Notes under the pieces: model-generated
Told to the model about the DNA's origin: nothing
The model's input: only the letters and a program-made list of their open reading frames with translations
Databases searched by the model: none
Shown here: positions 38,011 to 48,796 of the stretch, piece after piece
Numbering within the stretch: position 1 is the stretch's first letter
Layout of the letters: each line of letters begins with the position of its first letter
From: Anoplopoma fimbria
Taxonomy: Eukaryota > Chordata > Actinopteri > Perciformes > Anoplopomatidae
NCBI RefSeq assembly: GCF_027596085.1
Contig: NC_072449.1
Location: 23,453,522 to 23,517,521, forward strand
Length of the DNA: 64,000 nucleotides
Reading direction: 5' to 3'
Program-made: the position numbers and the translations under genes

Positions 38011-39900
38011 TTTTCTTAAGTTTTTTTTTTTATCAATACCTAAAGTCATTAAATGCAATTAATTTCAGACACAGCTGTATGAACAGAGATGGAGCTACTT
38101 TTAGCTGCTTTATATAGATTAAGATAGTTTAGTCCTGTGGTTCTCAACCTAGAGGTCCGTCCCTCTAAAGGGTCACATGAGAAATCTGAGGGGTTCATGA
38201 GATAATTAATAAGAGAAAAATAAGTTAAGAGGGGAAACAACTCCTAAACTAAACACTGATTTTTAGTCGAGAGAAGAGTATAGTCATAAGCCCAAAAGGT
38301 TGGAAACTGCTGGTTTAAAGAATAGAAATAGCAATTTGATTCAAGTGGGCAACAAAATTTAGTTTTCTTTCTGTGTAAACATTTTTTAAAGTTCAGCAAC
38401 TTTAACAAAAATGAAACACGGTTGAGGGAGGATGAAGAAGAAATTTCAGACTAAAAAGATTAACTTTGAAGGACACCCACTTGATTGGACTGACCCAGGA
38501 TAACAAAGCTTTATGTATTTTTTACTTTCAGGAGTAGGAATGTACTTTGTTCACCATCTCTTACAACAAAGTCCGGTAAGAAAGGATCTCTTGAAGGCCA
38601 GGAAAAACAATTACAGCGACAACAATCTCTCTCACCGTACACACACACTCAGTGGCTGCTTTATAATGAATACCTGTACAATTTAATGCAGCTGCTCCTG
38701 CTATTAGGTCTACCTTTATTATGTATATAATGCTCAGTTTTTGTTCACACTAGACAATAGAAAACAATTAGTAACACCTCTAAATCTAATGTATTCGAGC
38801 ACAACAACACCTTTAACTATTACTTCAATAACAAACATAAACTTACATTTACACATTAAAAAAATTGTACTTAAGTACAGTGCTCATACAGGTTGGAGAG
38901 TAAATAGCATTACATGTTAAGCATGTAAAACCTGGTCTAAATGCACATTTCCCCCCCCCACATAGTAAATAATTATATTATTAGCATAATTTAGATATCT
39001 TACTACAGAAACTAATATAATTATACTTGTAATAAAAGTGTTGTATATATTTCACATTTTAACAATGTATTGTAAATCTCGAGGACAGCATACCATGGAG
39101 CCCTATCATGGAATACAAACTTGTAGCCCAGCTACTGACTGATTCTTTGTCCTCGTATTTACACAAAACGAGACTCAAAAGTGCTAGATTTTGTATTGAA
39201 TTATCTTGATTTTGTCTACAACCCTTTTCTGGCACTATTCTTGGCATTTTCTTTTAGATGATGATTTTTAGACAAGCCTAAAGTTGGTTTCTATCTAACC
39301 TGCACATTTATTTTATTTCAATTTACTTTTCTCCGTCTGACATTTCCTTTTATAAAACATATGCAAATTACATATACAAATACACATTTTGTTAAAAGAC
39401 TTGTAATGAGTATTCAAATGTAATAATTTGATCAGACAGACAGATGTGCTGTGTTCGTCAGTGGGGGAAAGCCTTAGAGCTCCCTCTATTGTCGACATAT
39501 TTAATTGACGGGCAGGAAACGGCCGATTTCTCAGCAACAGTATTACATGTGTTATTACATTATGATGTAAAAATGGTAGTAATAGATACATTTGGATGGC
39601 CATACTTAAATAATGAATAAGCTTGATCAAATCGAAAAGAAACAATAAAAGGTCAACGAGATAAATAGATAAATAGAAAAATATGTTTTTCCTTTCCTAA
39701 TTTCCGATTATTCCTCATTTCCTCCAGCAGGGGACCGAGCAGAGGAAATCTGTGAGGGAAGAAAAAAAGGAATCCAGGGATCTGAGTCAGCAGCAGTCTG
39801 CTTCTCCTCCTCAACTTCCGTGGATCGATTTCACCTCCGATCACCATACACTCAACTTTAACCTTCATCAGTGTGAATATGCATGAGTCTACATCACAAT

Positions 39901-41392
39901 AGGAAGCGATCTGTGCGAGGTAGAAGACCAAGCCGAAACACAGAGGAGAGAAGAGTCTGTCTCGATGAGGTAACGTTAACTTTTTTTTTTTTTTTTACAG
40001 CTAAACACGCTGTATTTCAAAAGTTTAATTTATTCATGTGTGTGTAACTTTAACTTAATGTTATATCTTTCTTAACGTGTAACTTTACATCGTTAGTAGA
40101 ATACTTTTGTGTTTGGATGTAAAAGAGAGTTTTAAAGTTTCAGTTTTGTGGTGGACCAAACCAAACTCTTTTTCTTCTTCTTTACCAGAAGCTTTGATGA
40201 GCAAGAGGATTAAAAAGGATCTGCACAGTAAGTGGATCAACACTGATTACAGTTGTCTGGCTGGACATGTGGTCGTTTTGCTAAACAGTGGATAACAGTA
40301 TATTTGCTCTCACTACAGTTTATTATTTGAATGTCCGGCTCTCTATTTATTTCCAGTAAGCTCCAGTCTTTGTGGGGTATCAGTCAGGAGGTAGATGTGT
40401 GTGTGTGTGGGGGGGGGTATGGTCTATGTTCTGGTTGCCTGGGAAAGTTAAACAAATATGTAGATTGCAGGAAGAGATCATGAGCTATCCCAAATGTAAT
40501 ATGAACTAACACAAAGCTAGTGAGACTTTTTCTTCGTGCTTTTTGAAACTAACATTTTAATTAGAATATATTGTCCCACAGGAAGATTTTTTTTTTGCAG
40601 CATGGCCATATAAAAAAAAACCAACAATATACACAGTAATAACACTAATGGAAAACAATTGAGAGTAGAGCTGCATCTAATCAGTATTTTCATTCTGTTT
40701 TTCTAATTGATTTCTGTGAAATGTTTGCAGTATCGAACGTGATGTTTTCAAATTCAATAGATAGATATTCAGCTTTCCTATCAAAGAAGACTCAGAAAAC
40801 CCGTTATTATTCCCATTTAAAATGCCGAACCAGTGGATTTTCTTCTTTTGGGGGGGTTGAAAGAGGGACTGAAACAATCAATTATTAAAGTAGTTTCAGA
40901 TAAATTTTCTCCTGATCGATTAATCCAAATTGTTTCAGGTTAAGAAGTAATATTTTAAATATATTGTAGTGATAAAGTTAATGGTTACTCTTTCTTTAAT
41001 CATTCTGTTTTAGTGCAACATAGACAGAAAGATGCTGCACAGGATACTCACAGCTATAAAGTGTCAGAAAAGAGTAAAAAAAACACCATTCTGATCCCGT
41101 TTCCCAGGGTGATGCATTAAAATGTCTTTTTTTCATAAATGTCGTATTAATTAAACGATTAGTCAACCTACAAGGGGCAGCAAATCCTCCTATTTGAAAG
41201 CACATTAGTTTGTTTTTGTTTCCTTACAAACTTCATGTTACATGTTGTAAGTTTTACTTCCAGTAGCAAGAGTAAATGCTGGCACCAGGTCTGATGTATG
41301 GGTCTAAAAATCAATCACTGCAGTTTAGATTTAATGAAGAAGCAGATTTAACATGTTAAAATGTCTTTCTTTTTCTGTCCAGCTCAACACGT
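39901..41392 (+). other. rab34: rab34 promoter, probable 5' non-coding exons and intron
   Basis: A good donor (GATGAG then GTAACG) at 39970 could end a first non-coding rab34 exon. A 39-nt candidate exon at 40189-40227 is framed by a pyrimidine-rich acceptor (TTTACCAG) and a GTAAGT donor. It would add an upstream ATG that runs into a stop. The first coding exon begins after the AG at 41391-41392. These upstream exons are splice-site inferences with no transcript support. A SINE-like repeat (40672-40940) lies in the intron. Confidence 0.4.
40672..40940. repeat. Teleost SINE-like repeat upstream of rab34
   Basis: 'agagctgcatctaatcagta', 'gaaatgtttgcagtatcgaa' and 'ctcctgatcgattaatccaa' fit a diverged copy of the 1225-1550 family. 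Confidence 0.5.
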
Positions 41393-41444
41393 GTCCCTCT
41401 ACTAAACATTTCTGCAAAGCCTCATGTCGCTCCGAGTTTCAGGC

Positions 41445-44400
41445 ATGAGTGTTCTTCCTCCTGTCCGAAAGGACCGTATCATTGCTCAGCTCCCTAAGGT
41501 AAAGTCATGTGCTATTATGATCCCCTTCAGTTGTCCACTATCCCCCTAAAACAGACTCACAACTCCTCTTCCTCTCTTGTAGTATTTCACGAAGGAGGCA
41601 GCCTTCCATACGAAGGGGGATTTCAACAATAAAGTGAAGACGGCCTGTCAGGAGCAGCGTACCGGCACTGTGGGGTGAGTGCAGCAACTAGCAGCCTGAT
41701 GTTGCTGGATGTGATGTTTTTGTGGAAATTATTAATTTGTTACTTATTCTTCTATTCTTTTCAGCAGATTTAAAATTTCTAAGGTCATTGTTGTGGGTGA
41801 CCTGGCTGTGGGGAAAACCTGTCTGATTAATAGGTAAGCTCAAACACTGTCACTGTTGCAGCTCTGGAAATAAATAACTCAAACAAAACATTACTCCGAG
41901 GACACGTACCTCCTTCACAGTGGCAAAATCTACTAAATTTGTTATTTTATTATCAAAAGTGTAGAAATAAACCTGTATTAAAATATAAAATGTAATAGAC
42001 GGTGGTGTACTTAGGTACAGTTTTGAGTATTTATTTAATATGCTTATTATATTTAAGTAATTTAGATTTCTACACCACTACATTTTCAGACATTCTCAAC
42101 TATTGTACTTCTTACTTCACTTCATGTATCTGGCAGCTGGAGTTACTAGTTGCTTTACAGATTATGTTTAACAAAACATATGATCAATTGATAAAATATG
42201 ATTCTGTGCTATGGACATAACTATCCAACAGTATATAAAGTAGGTTAAAATGTGTCCCACCTCCACCAGCGGTAACATTTAAATGCTGTTTAATTGTTAA
42301 AGCTTAAGTAATATTATTTCAATAATATGATAGATGTAATAATAGAACTCTGAAAAACCCAACAAGTACTTAAACTTAAGGCATGTTGTGTTGAGGTCCT
42401 AGATTGCGTCCAACTAAATACCCCTCCTTTTCCAAGCGTGTTCGGTGGCCTTCAGGTAACATAAAAGGCTAACGCTAAAGCTGGTGTTTGGTTTGTCCCT
42501 TCTGGGCTACTGTAGAAACATGGTGTTTCAACATGGCGGACTCTTTGAAAAGGACCCTCTCCCTATGTAGATACAAACGGCTCAATCTAAGCTAACAAGC
42601 TTTTTATGTTTTCAGATTTTGCAAAGATGCTTTTGATAAAAACTACAAGGCAACGATCGGTGTTGACTTTGAGATGGAGCGCTTTGAAGTGCTGGGCGTT
42701 CCTTTCAGTCTTCAGCTGTGAGTCTAATTTCTTCATTACTAATAATAAAACAAAAAAAAGTAAACTGAGTCCGTCTGATTTTACATAAATATCTGTCCCT
42801 ATTTCACAGATGGGACACTGCAGGCCAAGAAAGGTTCAAGTGCATTGCTTCTACGTACTACAGAGGAGCCCAGGGTGAGATATTTCTTTGTTTTAGGGCA
42901 GCATCCTCATTAGAAAATGTATTAAAGACCCAATTCTTTCCATGAACACAATGTCAGTTGGGAAAAGGAAGCTGTGTGTACATAACATTACTGGAATTTT
43001 TCTGTTAAATCGGTCAATTAATTTAATATTTTCCTCTTCTTTCAGTTGTGATTATTGCGTTTGATGTAAATGACATTGCCTCTTTGGGCCATGTGAGGTA
43101 AGCTGATTCATGATGAGCAGATTGTTGGGCAGTTTTCTTGCTCCAGCTGGGAGACTTGATCTTGTCTTGTTCTGTCTGCAGACAGTGGCTGGAAGACGCC
43201 CTGAAAGAGAACGACCCCACCGCTGTCCAGCTGTTCCTTGTTGGCACAAAGAAAGACCTGAGCGTACGTATGGTTACTGTTTGAAGTGGACATACATGTG
43301 AACATTTCTGTGTCTTTTACTGGAGTCAACTGTGAATGGTTTGAACCACAACTCAAAGCCTCTGTGTCCCGACTCAAAGCTCAGCAATGTATTTGCCTCG
43401 TCCTTCACTTTACTAGACTCCAAAGCTTTTCTGATAGAGGCTGAAACGATGGACATGCAGACATTTCTAAAACATTACTAACGTTATTCAAGCAGTGGTC
43501 TTCTATTTTAAGAAGTTTTTAATTTTAACTATTTGAAATGTGTATCTTATTTTACTCTACTGTGAATTTTGGAGGATATTTGGTATTTTGTTTTATTCTG
43601 TTTGGACAATGCTGTGGCTTTTATAACAAATTAGATTACTGGATTATGTAATTTAACTCTTTCTTATTTCAAGAGTACTTCCCTTTTACTTGAGTGATTT
43701 CTTTGCAGAAGAATCAATGTGACAGAGAACTGAATATATTGGGCCAAAACAAGCAATTTGCAACATATGTTTTATATTTATTCTACAATTTTATAGATTA
43801 TACAATTGATCTATTAAGCAAGAAATTAGTGGTCAGATTAATTGTTAATATAAATAACTTGGATTTTCTCTGGTTTGTCCGTCAGTCTCCTGCACAGTAT
43901 TCTCAGATCGAACAAGATGCCCTCAAAATTGCACAAGAGATCAGTGCAGAGTATTGGGCTGTTTCATCGCTGACAGGTGAGTGTTTGGATTGAATACTGT
44001 AAAATGACCATTAACCCCACCATTGACTCAGAGCCACTTAAGATGCAGTCAGAAAAGGGGAAGGGGTATCTTTTTCCTTTTTGCAGAAGGGAGTGCAGTC
44101 TGTCTTTGTGGGGAAGCAGTGGAGGGTCTTACATTTTTGGATGCCCCAGATTTATGTTTAATTTAATTATCTTGTGAGACATACTCTCGAAAGATCAAAT
44201 AGTCATGTAAAAACATGCCTTTAGTATTCAGCATTTATCTTCGTTTTTCAAAAACATTGAGGATATGGTGAGAGAAAAAAGTTAAATGGGAATACAGAAT
44301 TTATTCAGTAGCTCTTAGTTTAATAACAAGACACACTGTATTTTATTGAATTGAATCGCTAATTCCACTCCTAATCAGTGATTTGAGCTGCAGAAAAACG

Positions 44401-44872
44401 ATTGTTCCATTGACATTTTAATCTTTAAATCAGGAATGATGTGTGAAATTAGGGAGGTGGGTCCGGCACTTTTTTTCCTATGTAATGATGACGATCAGAG
44501 GTTAATATTAATAATCCTTGAGAGGGTCTTGCTTTTTAAGAAAGTTAAACATCCTCTCAAACCTTATCATTTACTAACAGTTCTTTACTGATTAATATTT
44601 CCTCAATGCTGTAGGGGAAAACGTCAAAGAGTTTTTCTTTCGAGTTGCATCGTTGGCATTCGAGACCAACGTTCTTGCTGAGTTGGAGAAAAGTGGGTCG
44701 AGGCAGATTGGGGGTGTCGTCAGTGAGTATCCAAACTAACTGCAATCATGAAAACCTTCACATTTGTCACATTGTTTTAACATCCTGCTATTAATTTGTT
44801 CCAGGAATAAACAGCACTTCAAACAATGCGTACGCTTCATCAAAGAAGAAGCAGCAGAACTGCTGTCAATAA
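41445..44872 (+). CDS. rab34: Ras-related small GTPase Rab34, 10 coding exons
   Basis: Rab34 is a GTPase of the Golgi/endolysosomal system, needed for intracellular ciliogenesis and Hedgehog signalling, and for lysosome positioning. Exons: 41445-41498, 41583-41674, 41768-41833, 42616-42717, 42810-42874, 43046-43097, 43182-43263, 43886-43976, 44615-44722 and 44805-44872. All phases close at 259 aa, the human length. Motifs: P-loop GDLAVGKT (59-66), switch I region [14 protein letters not shown], switch [17 protein letters not shown] in place of the usual NKxD as in the Rab34 group, and a C-terminal CCQ for geranylgeranylation. [11 protein letters not shown] matches the human N terminus. An in-frame ATG at 41424 would add seven residues. 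[15 protein letters not shown] and RIIAQLPK favour Rab34 over Rab36. Exon 3 has a CAGCAG tandem acceptor. Confidence 0.95.
42000..42330 (-). repeat. Teleost tact-rich repeat, copy e (rab34 intron 3)
   Basis: 'cacttcatgtatctggcagc', 'tggagttactagttgcttta' and 'tccaccagcggtaacattta' identify a reverse-orientation copy of the 12930-13290 family between rab34 coding exons 3 and 4. Confidence 0.7.
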
Positions 44873-45479
44873 GGATGGCAGCAGAAGTTTAAAGTCTAAG
44901 GTACAGACTGAAAATGAGGGAAAAGACTGGAGGGATTTCTGTGGTCAAGGCAGGAGGAGGGACCCTGGAGTTTTACTTCCTGACATGTTTGAGTTCAGTT
45001 TTTCCTGGCCTAGAAAGAGTTTTCCTCTGTGGGATGTGGATTCTTGTGGTGTTGCTCAGAGTTACAGAGTAACACAGCAATTACACACAAAATGACTGTT
45101 CTGTTACTGCAGAGATGCCAAAGAGAGACTGTGGATGTTTTTAAGATGGCGTATGTGTGGATCTCGCTGCTGTATTTTGTTTAACAATTACTTCACAACA
45201 CCTTTTAAAGTCAGTTGTTTTAAATGTCAGTTTTTACTTGGTACTAAACCTCTTTTCATGGTAATGTTGATCAGACCGTCACCATCTTTCTGTTAAAAGT
45301 AAAAGATTATGCATTATGTGGTATTTGTTATAAAAAGTATGTTGGTACGTAGATGTTCATGCATGACTGGTGACAATAAGAAGCCTTACATGTAGGGACT
45401 TAGGACCCAGGGGGATATAAGCGAAACATGGCAACCTGAGGGGGAGTCTGTGTTGTTAGAGCAACTGAGGAGTAATGCT

Positions 45480-45485
45480 AATAAA
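45480..45485 (+). terminator. rab34: Polyadenylation signal AATAAA, likely rab34
   Basis: A canonical AATAAA lies about 610 bp after the rab34 stop and is followed by a T/G-rich stretch (TTTGTTCTCATG), as expected for cleavage. It is the best candidate in the plus-strand 3' flank. Confidence 0.55.
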
Positions 45486-45832
45486 GAGTTTCAGTTAAGA
45501 GCAGTTTGTTCTCATGTATATATATCATATATGTGTCTTTGAAAACACGTCACAGTCAATCTTAAGAAAAAAAACATTGATTTGAAGAAACACTGAAAAA
45601 GTAATTCGAATTTTGTGTAGCCGGAAGGTTTTTTTATGCTTAACTATCCTGTTTGTCATCTCACGACCCCTATGGATTTATCTTCTGACTGGTTTCAATC
45701 TCCCGGTTGGGAACCATTGTGTTAGATGCAGACTTTTGTTTTAATCAACAGTGTGTGCTTCAAAGGTACTGAATTTGGATGATCATTTTTTTATGTCAAT
45801 AACTGAAATAGTGTGTTTTAATATTTTAAGCA

Positions 45833-45838
45833 TTTATT
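45833..45838 (-). terminator. Polyadenylation signal AATAAA (minus), likely APRT-like gene
   Basis: Plus-strand TTTATT gives AATAAA on the minus strand, about 215 bp beyond the phosphoribosyltransferase stop codon. Confidence 0.45.
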
Positions 45839-46053
45839 TTCTTTAAAATTTCTCATGGTATGTTTTACATTTAATAAAAAATATATTAAAAAACATTTCA
45901 ATGTGTTTTGAAAATAACATTTTTCAAAACTGTATTTTCATAAAAAATAAACATGTATATGCAGATAAACTTTCTTGACCATCTCAGTTATGGAAAATAT
46001 CACTATTCCCCTTTTCTTTTTGACCAAAGTTGTAAGAAATCATCTTCTCTTTT

Positions 46054-48796
46054 TCAGTTGAAGCTTTTAAAGGAATCAAGATACTTCTGGTCAATTTGGC
46101 TCTGGAGCTCCTCGGGGATGCAGTGAGAGAATTTGTAATTTTCTTTAATCCACTGTCCTCCTTCAGTGTTCTCGATGGCCACGGCTGCTACACCTGCAGG
46201 AAAGTGTAAATACGTTTCAATTTTAAATGAGGATCTTTGAATTATGTTAGATTATAACCAGTGGTGGAAGAAGTTTTTTCAGATATTTTACTCAAGTAAA
46301 AGTAGCAATTGTTAATCTAACAACAATACTATATTTAATTTGTTTGAAATATTTTTGTATAAATAATTAAGTCCGATATTTCCCTTTGATGTTGGAGATG
46401 TAGTGGAGTAAAAGAATAAAGTAGCATAAAATGGAAATACTAGTAAACTACAAGTACAGCAAAATTGTATTTAAGTACAGTACTTGTGTAATTGTACTTT
46501 GATAATTCCCCCAGTGACTATAAGGTAACGATCTCGACTGACCTACAACAGTGGCTCCGAGCTTCTCCACCAGCTGGATCGCAGCCTTCATAGTGCCTCC
46601 AGTCTCTATCCATTGGTCCACTAACAGCAGCCTCATACCTGCAGAAAGGATCGACATGTAAACCACAAAGTCAAGTGTTTAGAGAAAATCATCCTAATTT
46701 TTTTTTTTTTTTTTTAAAGAGGACATGGCAAACACCATTATAAACAGAATTTAGATAAGGTAAACAAAAGTTAAAATGAATAGTAAACATAGTTATACTG
46801 TATCCAATGCAAAGCAAACAACAACACAAGTAATACATTGTTATATAAAACAATCCGGTAAATACGTGCATATGTTGAAATGTAAAATTGCACCAAAAGG
46901 ATTAAGTAAATAATCCAAATTAAATCTAACATTAACATTGTTCTCTCTGTTTATGATTTATTCCTCCACCAAAGGACTAGCCTGAACTATAAAATCAAAT
47001 TAAATAAAAATAATAATAAGAAAAATAATATTTAAATAAATAGACCAATAAATCTCCAATAACAGTTTTCCAAATTGTAGGAAACAATTGTTACATTTAT
47101 GGAGATAATCTTTGACAGGTTAAAAATCAATAAAAGAGATTGAACCTCATAATATCTGATATGTCAAAGAAACATCAACATTTTTAATATTCACATTAAC
47201 ACTAGAGGGTGCTGTGTCACAGGGGAAAAATGGACATAATGTTGAGTAGACCTGGGGTTAAAATCATTTGGGACATGCGTCGTTCAAGTTAAGGTTACTT
47301 TTACATGATTAGTTAATTAATTTAATAGCCATGATAGAATAAGTAACTATTTTCGTAATCAATTAAACATTTCTCAAAGAACAAGGCCAAATTTGTTTTT
47401 GGTGGTTGCAGCTTTGATACTTTTCTTTGTCATATATAATGATGAACTGAATATCTTTGGGTTTTAGACTTTTGATTGGATGACACTTTGGGCTGTGTAT
47501 TATTATTATGGACATTGTTCCTTATTTTCTAATCAACAAAATAATCAACAAATTAATTAATGAATTATGAAAACTCTTGTTGCTTGATGGGATTTTTTAT
47601 ATACAAGAATGTTAAATCCAGGATCGAGGTCCTCTTCAAATCGTTGTGTTTAAATATTACTCATAATCAAAAATGTTACTGATAAATACAGCTTTGCATT
47701 GAAGCTTTTTCAGATTCTCACCATCCCTAAAACACTTAGAGTACACAGTTTTGGTGGCAGATGATGATCTAAGTAATCACTGAACCCATGTTGACTTTTT
47801 ACATAGACATAATCCAATTACAAGACTGACTATTTACAAAATACACCAATAACATAGGTCTAAACTGACTGATATCCTTGTCAGCAAGTGTGGTCTTTTT
47901 TAAAATATATATTTTAAGATGTAGCTGTAACAACCCTTAGGTGTCCAAAGATCTCCTCAAAAGAAATTACTGATATGGTTTAAGGGTAAAAAAATAAGTA
48001 TGATTAACCTGGTTTGAGCACATCCAGTCTTACTTCCATAGTCTTTTCTCTGCCTGTGTAGTCTGTGTAGTTTTGATTTTGGGTAGCGACACACAAGTGT
48101 CCTGCTTTTCGAATGGCCAGAAAACCTTTTCCGAGGGTGGTAGCAACAGACGCACCTGAAAAACATTTTTCAGAAACAGTTATCAACAATGACAGAATGA
48201 TATCTCAGAAATAATCAACGTCTGTGGCTAACCAGCAATGAAAAGTATAATGCCATGTGCTATGAGTAGTCATAGTATCTAAATTTAGTAACTTGAGTCA
48301 GGGATTAGGTTTCCTGACCGATGTACTAGCAGAGTAACTTAAAATAAATGAGTGTGGTAGACCAAGTGTCTCTCGAGCTCTTAACCAACCATTTACTTTC
48401 CTTCTTAAAGTGAATTGGTGTGTTTTCATACCAAGAATGAACCCCATTGCATCTATCCCGGCAACCAAGTCAATAGTGTCACTGTGGAATGGACTGAGAA
48501 GGTCTTTGACACAGTCTGCAAGAGCCTGAATGGAGTGCAAAGACAGTAAATGCACAAAATGCAAAATGTGCACACACACAGCTTGCATATTATTCTTATA
48601 AATGAGTTTTATGCGGTGTTCAATGAGAAGGGAAACAGTATCAGTAACTAAAAAATCATCCCCCCCATCATACCTGGGAGTTACAGTAGAGTCTGGACGG
48701 GTCCAGCCAGGCAAACGATGGTCCTTTTGTGTTGGGTGCCATCAGAGAAAGGTACCATCCTTTATGTCTGTCTGCAGGAGCGGCCAACACGTCCAT
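46054..48796 (-). CDS. APRT-like type I phosphoribosyltransferase, 5 exons
   Basis: Exons on the minus strand: 48796-48674, 48525-48432, 48155-48009, 46638-46543 and 46193-46054, GT/AG and in phase, giving 199 aa. Adenine phosphoribosyltransferases make AMP from adenine and PRPP. Family signatures: AGIDAMGFILG (compare the GLDSRGF block of APRT), GKGFLAIRKAG and a PRPP-loop-like LLLVDQWIETGGTM (125-138), where APRT has VVVVDDLLATGGTM. The second acidic residue of the loop is Gln here (Q130). The chosen start MDVLAAPADRHKGWYL is conserved-looking; the frame stays open upstream to an ATG at 48931, so the start is uncertain. Exact substrate unknown. The gene converges with rab34 and is not known to me between RAB34 and PROCA1 in mammals. 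A generic APRT-like label is safest. Confidence 0.85.
46258..46510 (+). repeat. Teleost tact-rich repeat, copy f (in APRT-like gene)
   Basis: 'ccagtggtggaagaagtttt', 'tactcaagtaaaagtagcaa', 'gatgtagtggagtaaaagaa' and 'ttaagtacagtacttgtgta' cover both ends of the 12930-13290 family, so this is a short but end-complete copy. It lies in the last intron of the APRT-like gene. Confidence 0.8.
47270..47590 (-). repeat. Teleost SINE-like repeat in APRT-like intron
   Basis: 'ttagttaattaatttaatag', 'tttcgtaatcaattaaacat', 'ggtggttgcagctttgatac' and 'gatgaactgaatatctttgg' match the 1225-1550 family in the opposite orientation. Confidence 0.7.

Larger units (their letters stand above)
35156..39900. other. 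Intergenic/3' UTR between tlcd1 and rab34
   Basis: No gene was recognised. RPL23A, which sits here in human, was looked for and not seen. The region holds two MITE-like elements, a large foldback element and tact-rich repeat pieces (see entries). A canonical AATAAA at 36841-36846 lies inside the foldback element, so its use by tlcd1 is doubtful. Confidence 0.65.
44873..46053. other. Convergent 3' region of rab34 and the APRT-like gene
   Basis: The 1.2 kb between the rab34 stop and the stop of the minus-strand phosphoribosyltransferase contains both 3' UTRs. No additional gene was seen. Confidence 0.75.

Noticed and set aside
38841..38900. Short 'tacttaagtacagtgctc' segment resembling the tact-rich repeat
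   Set aside because: It is too short to assign to the family with confidence.
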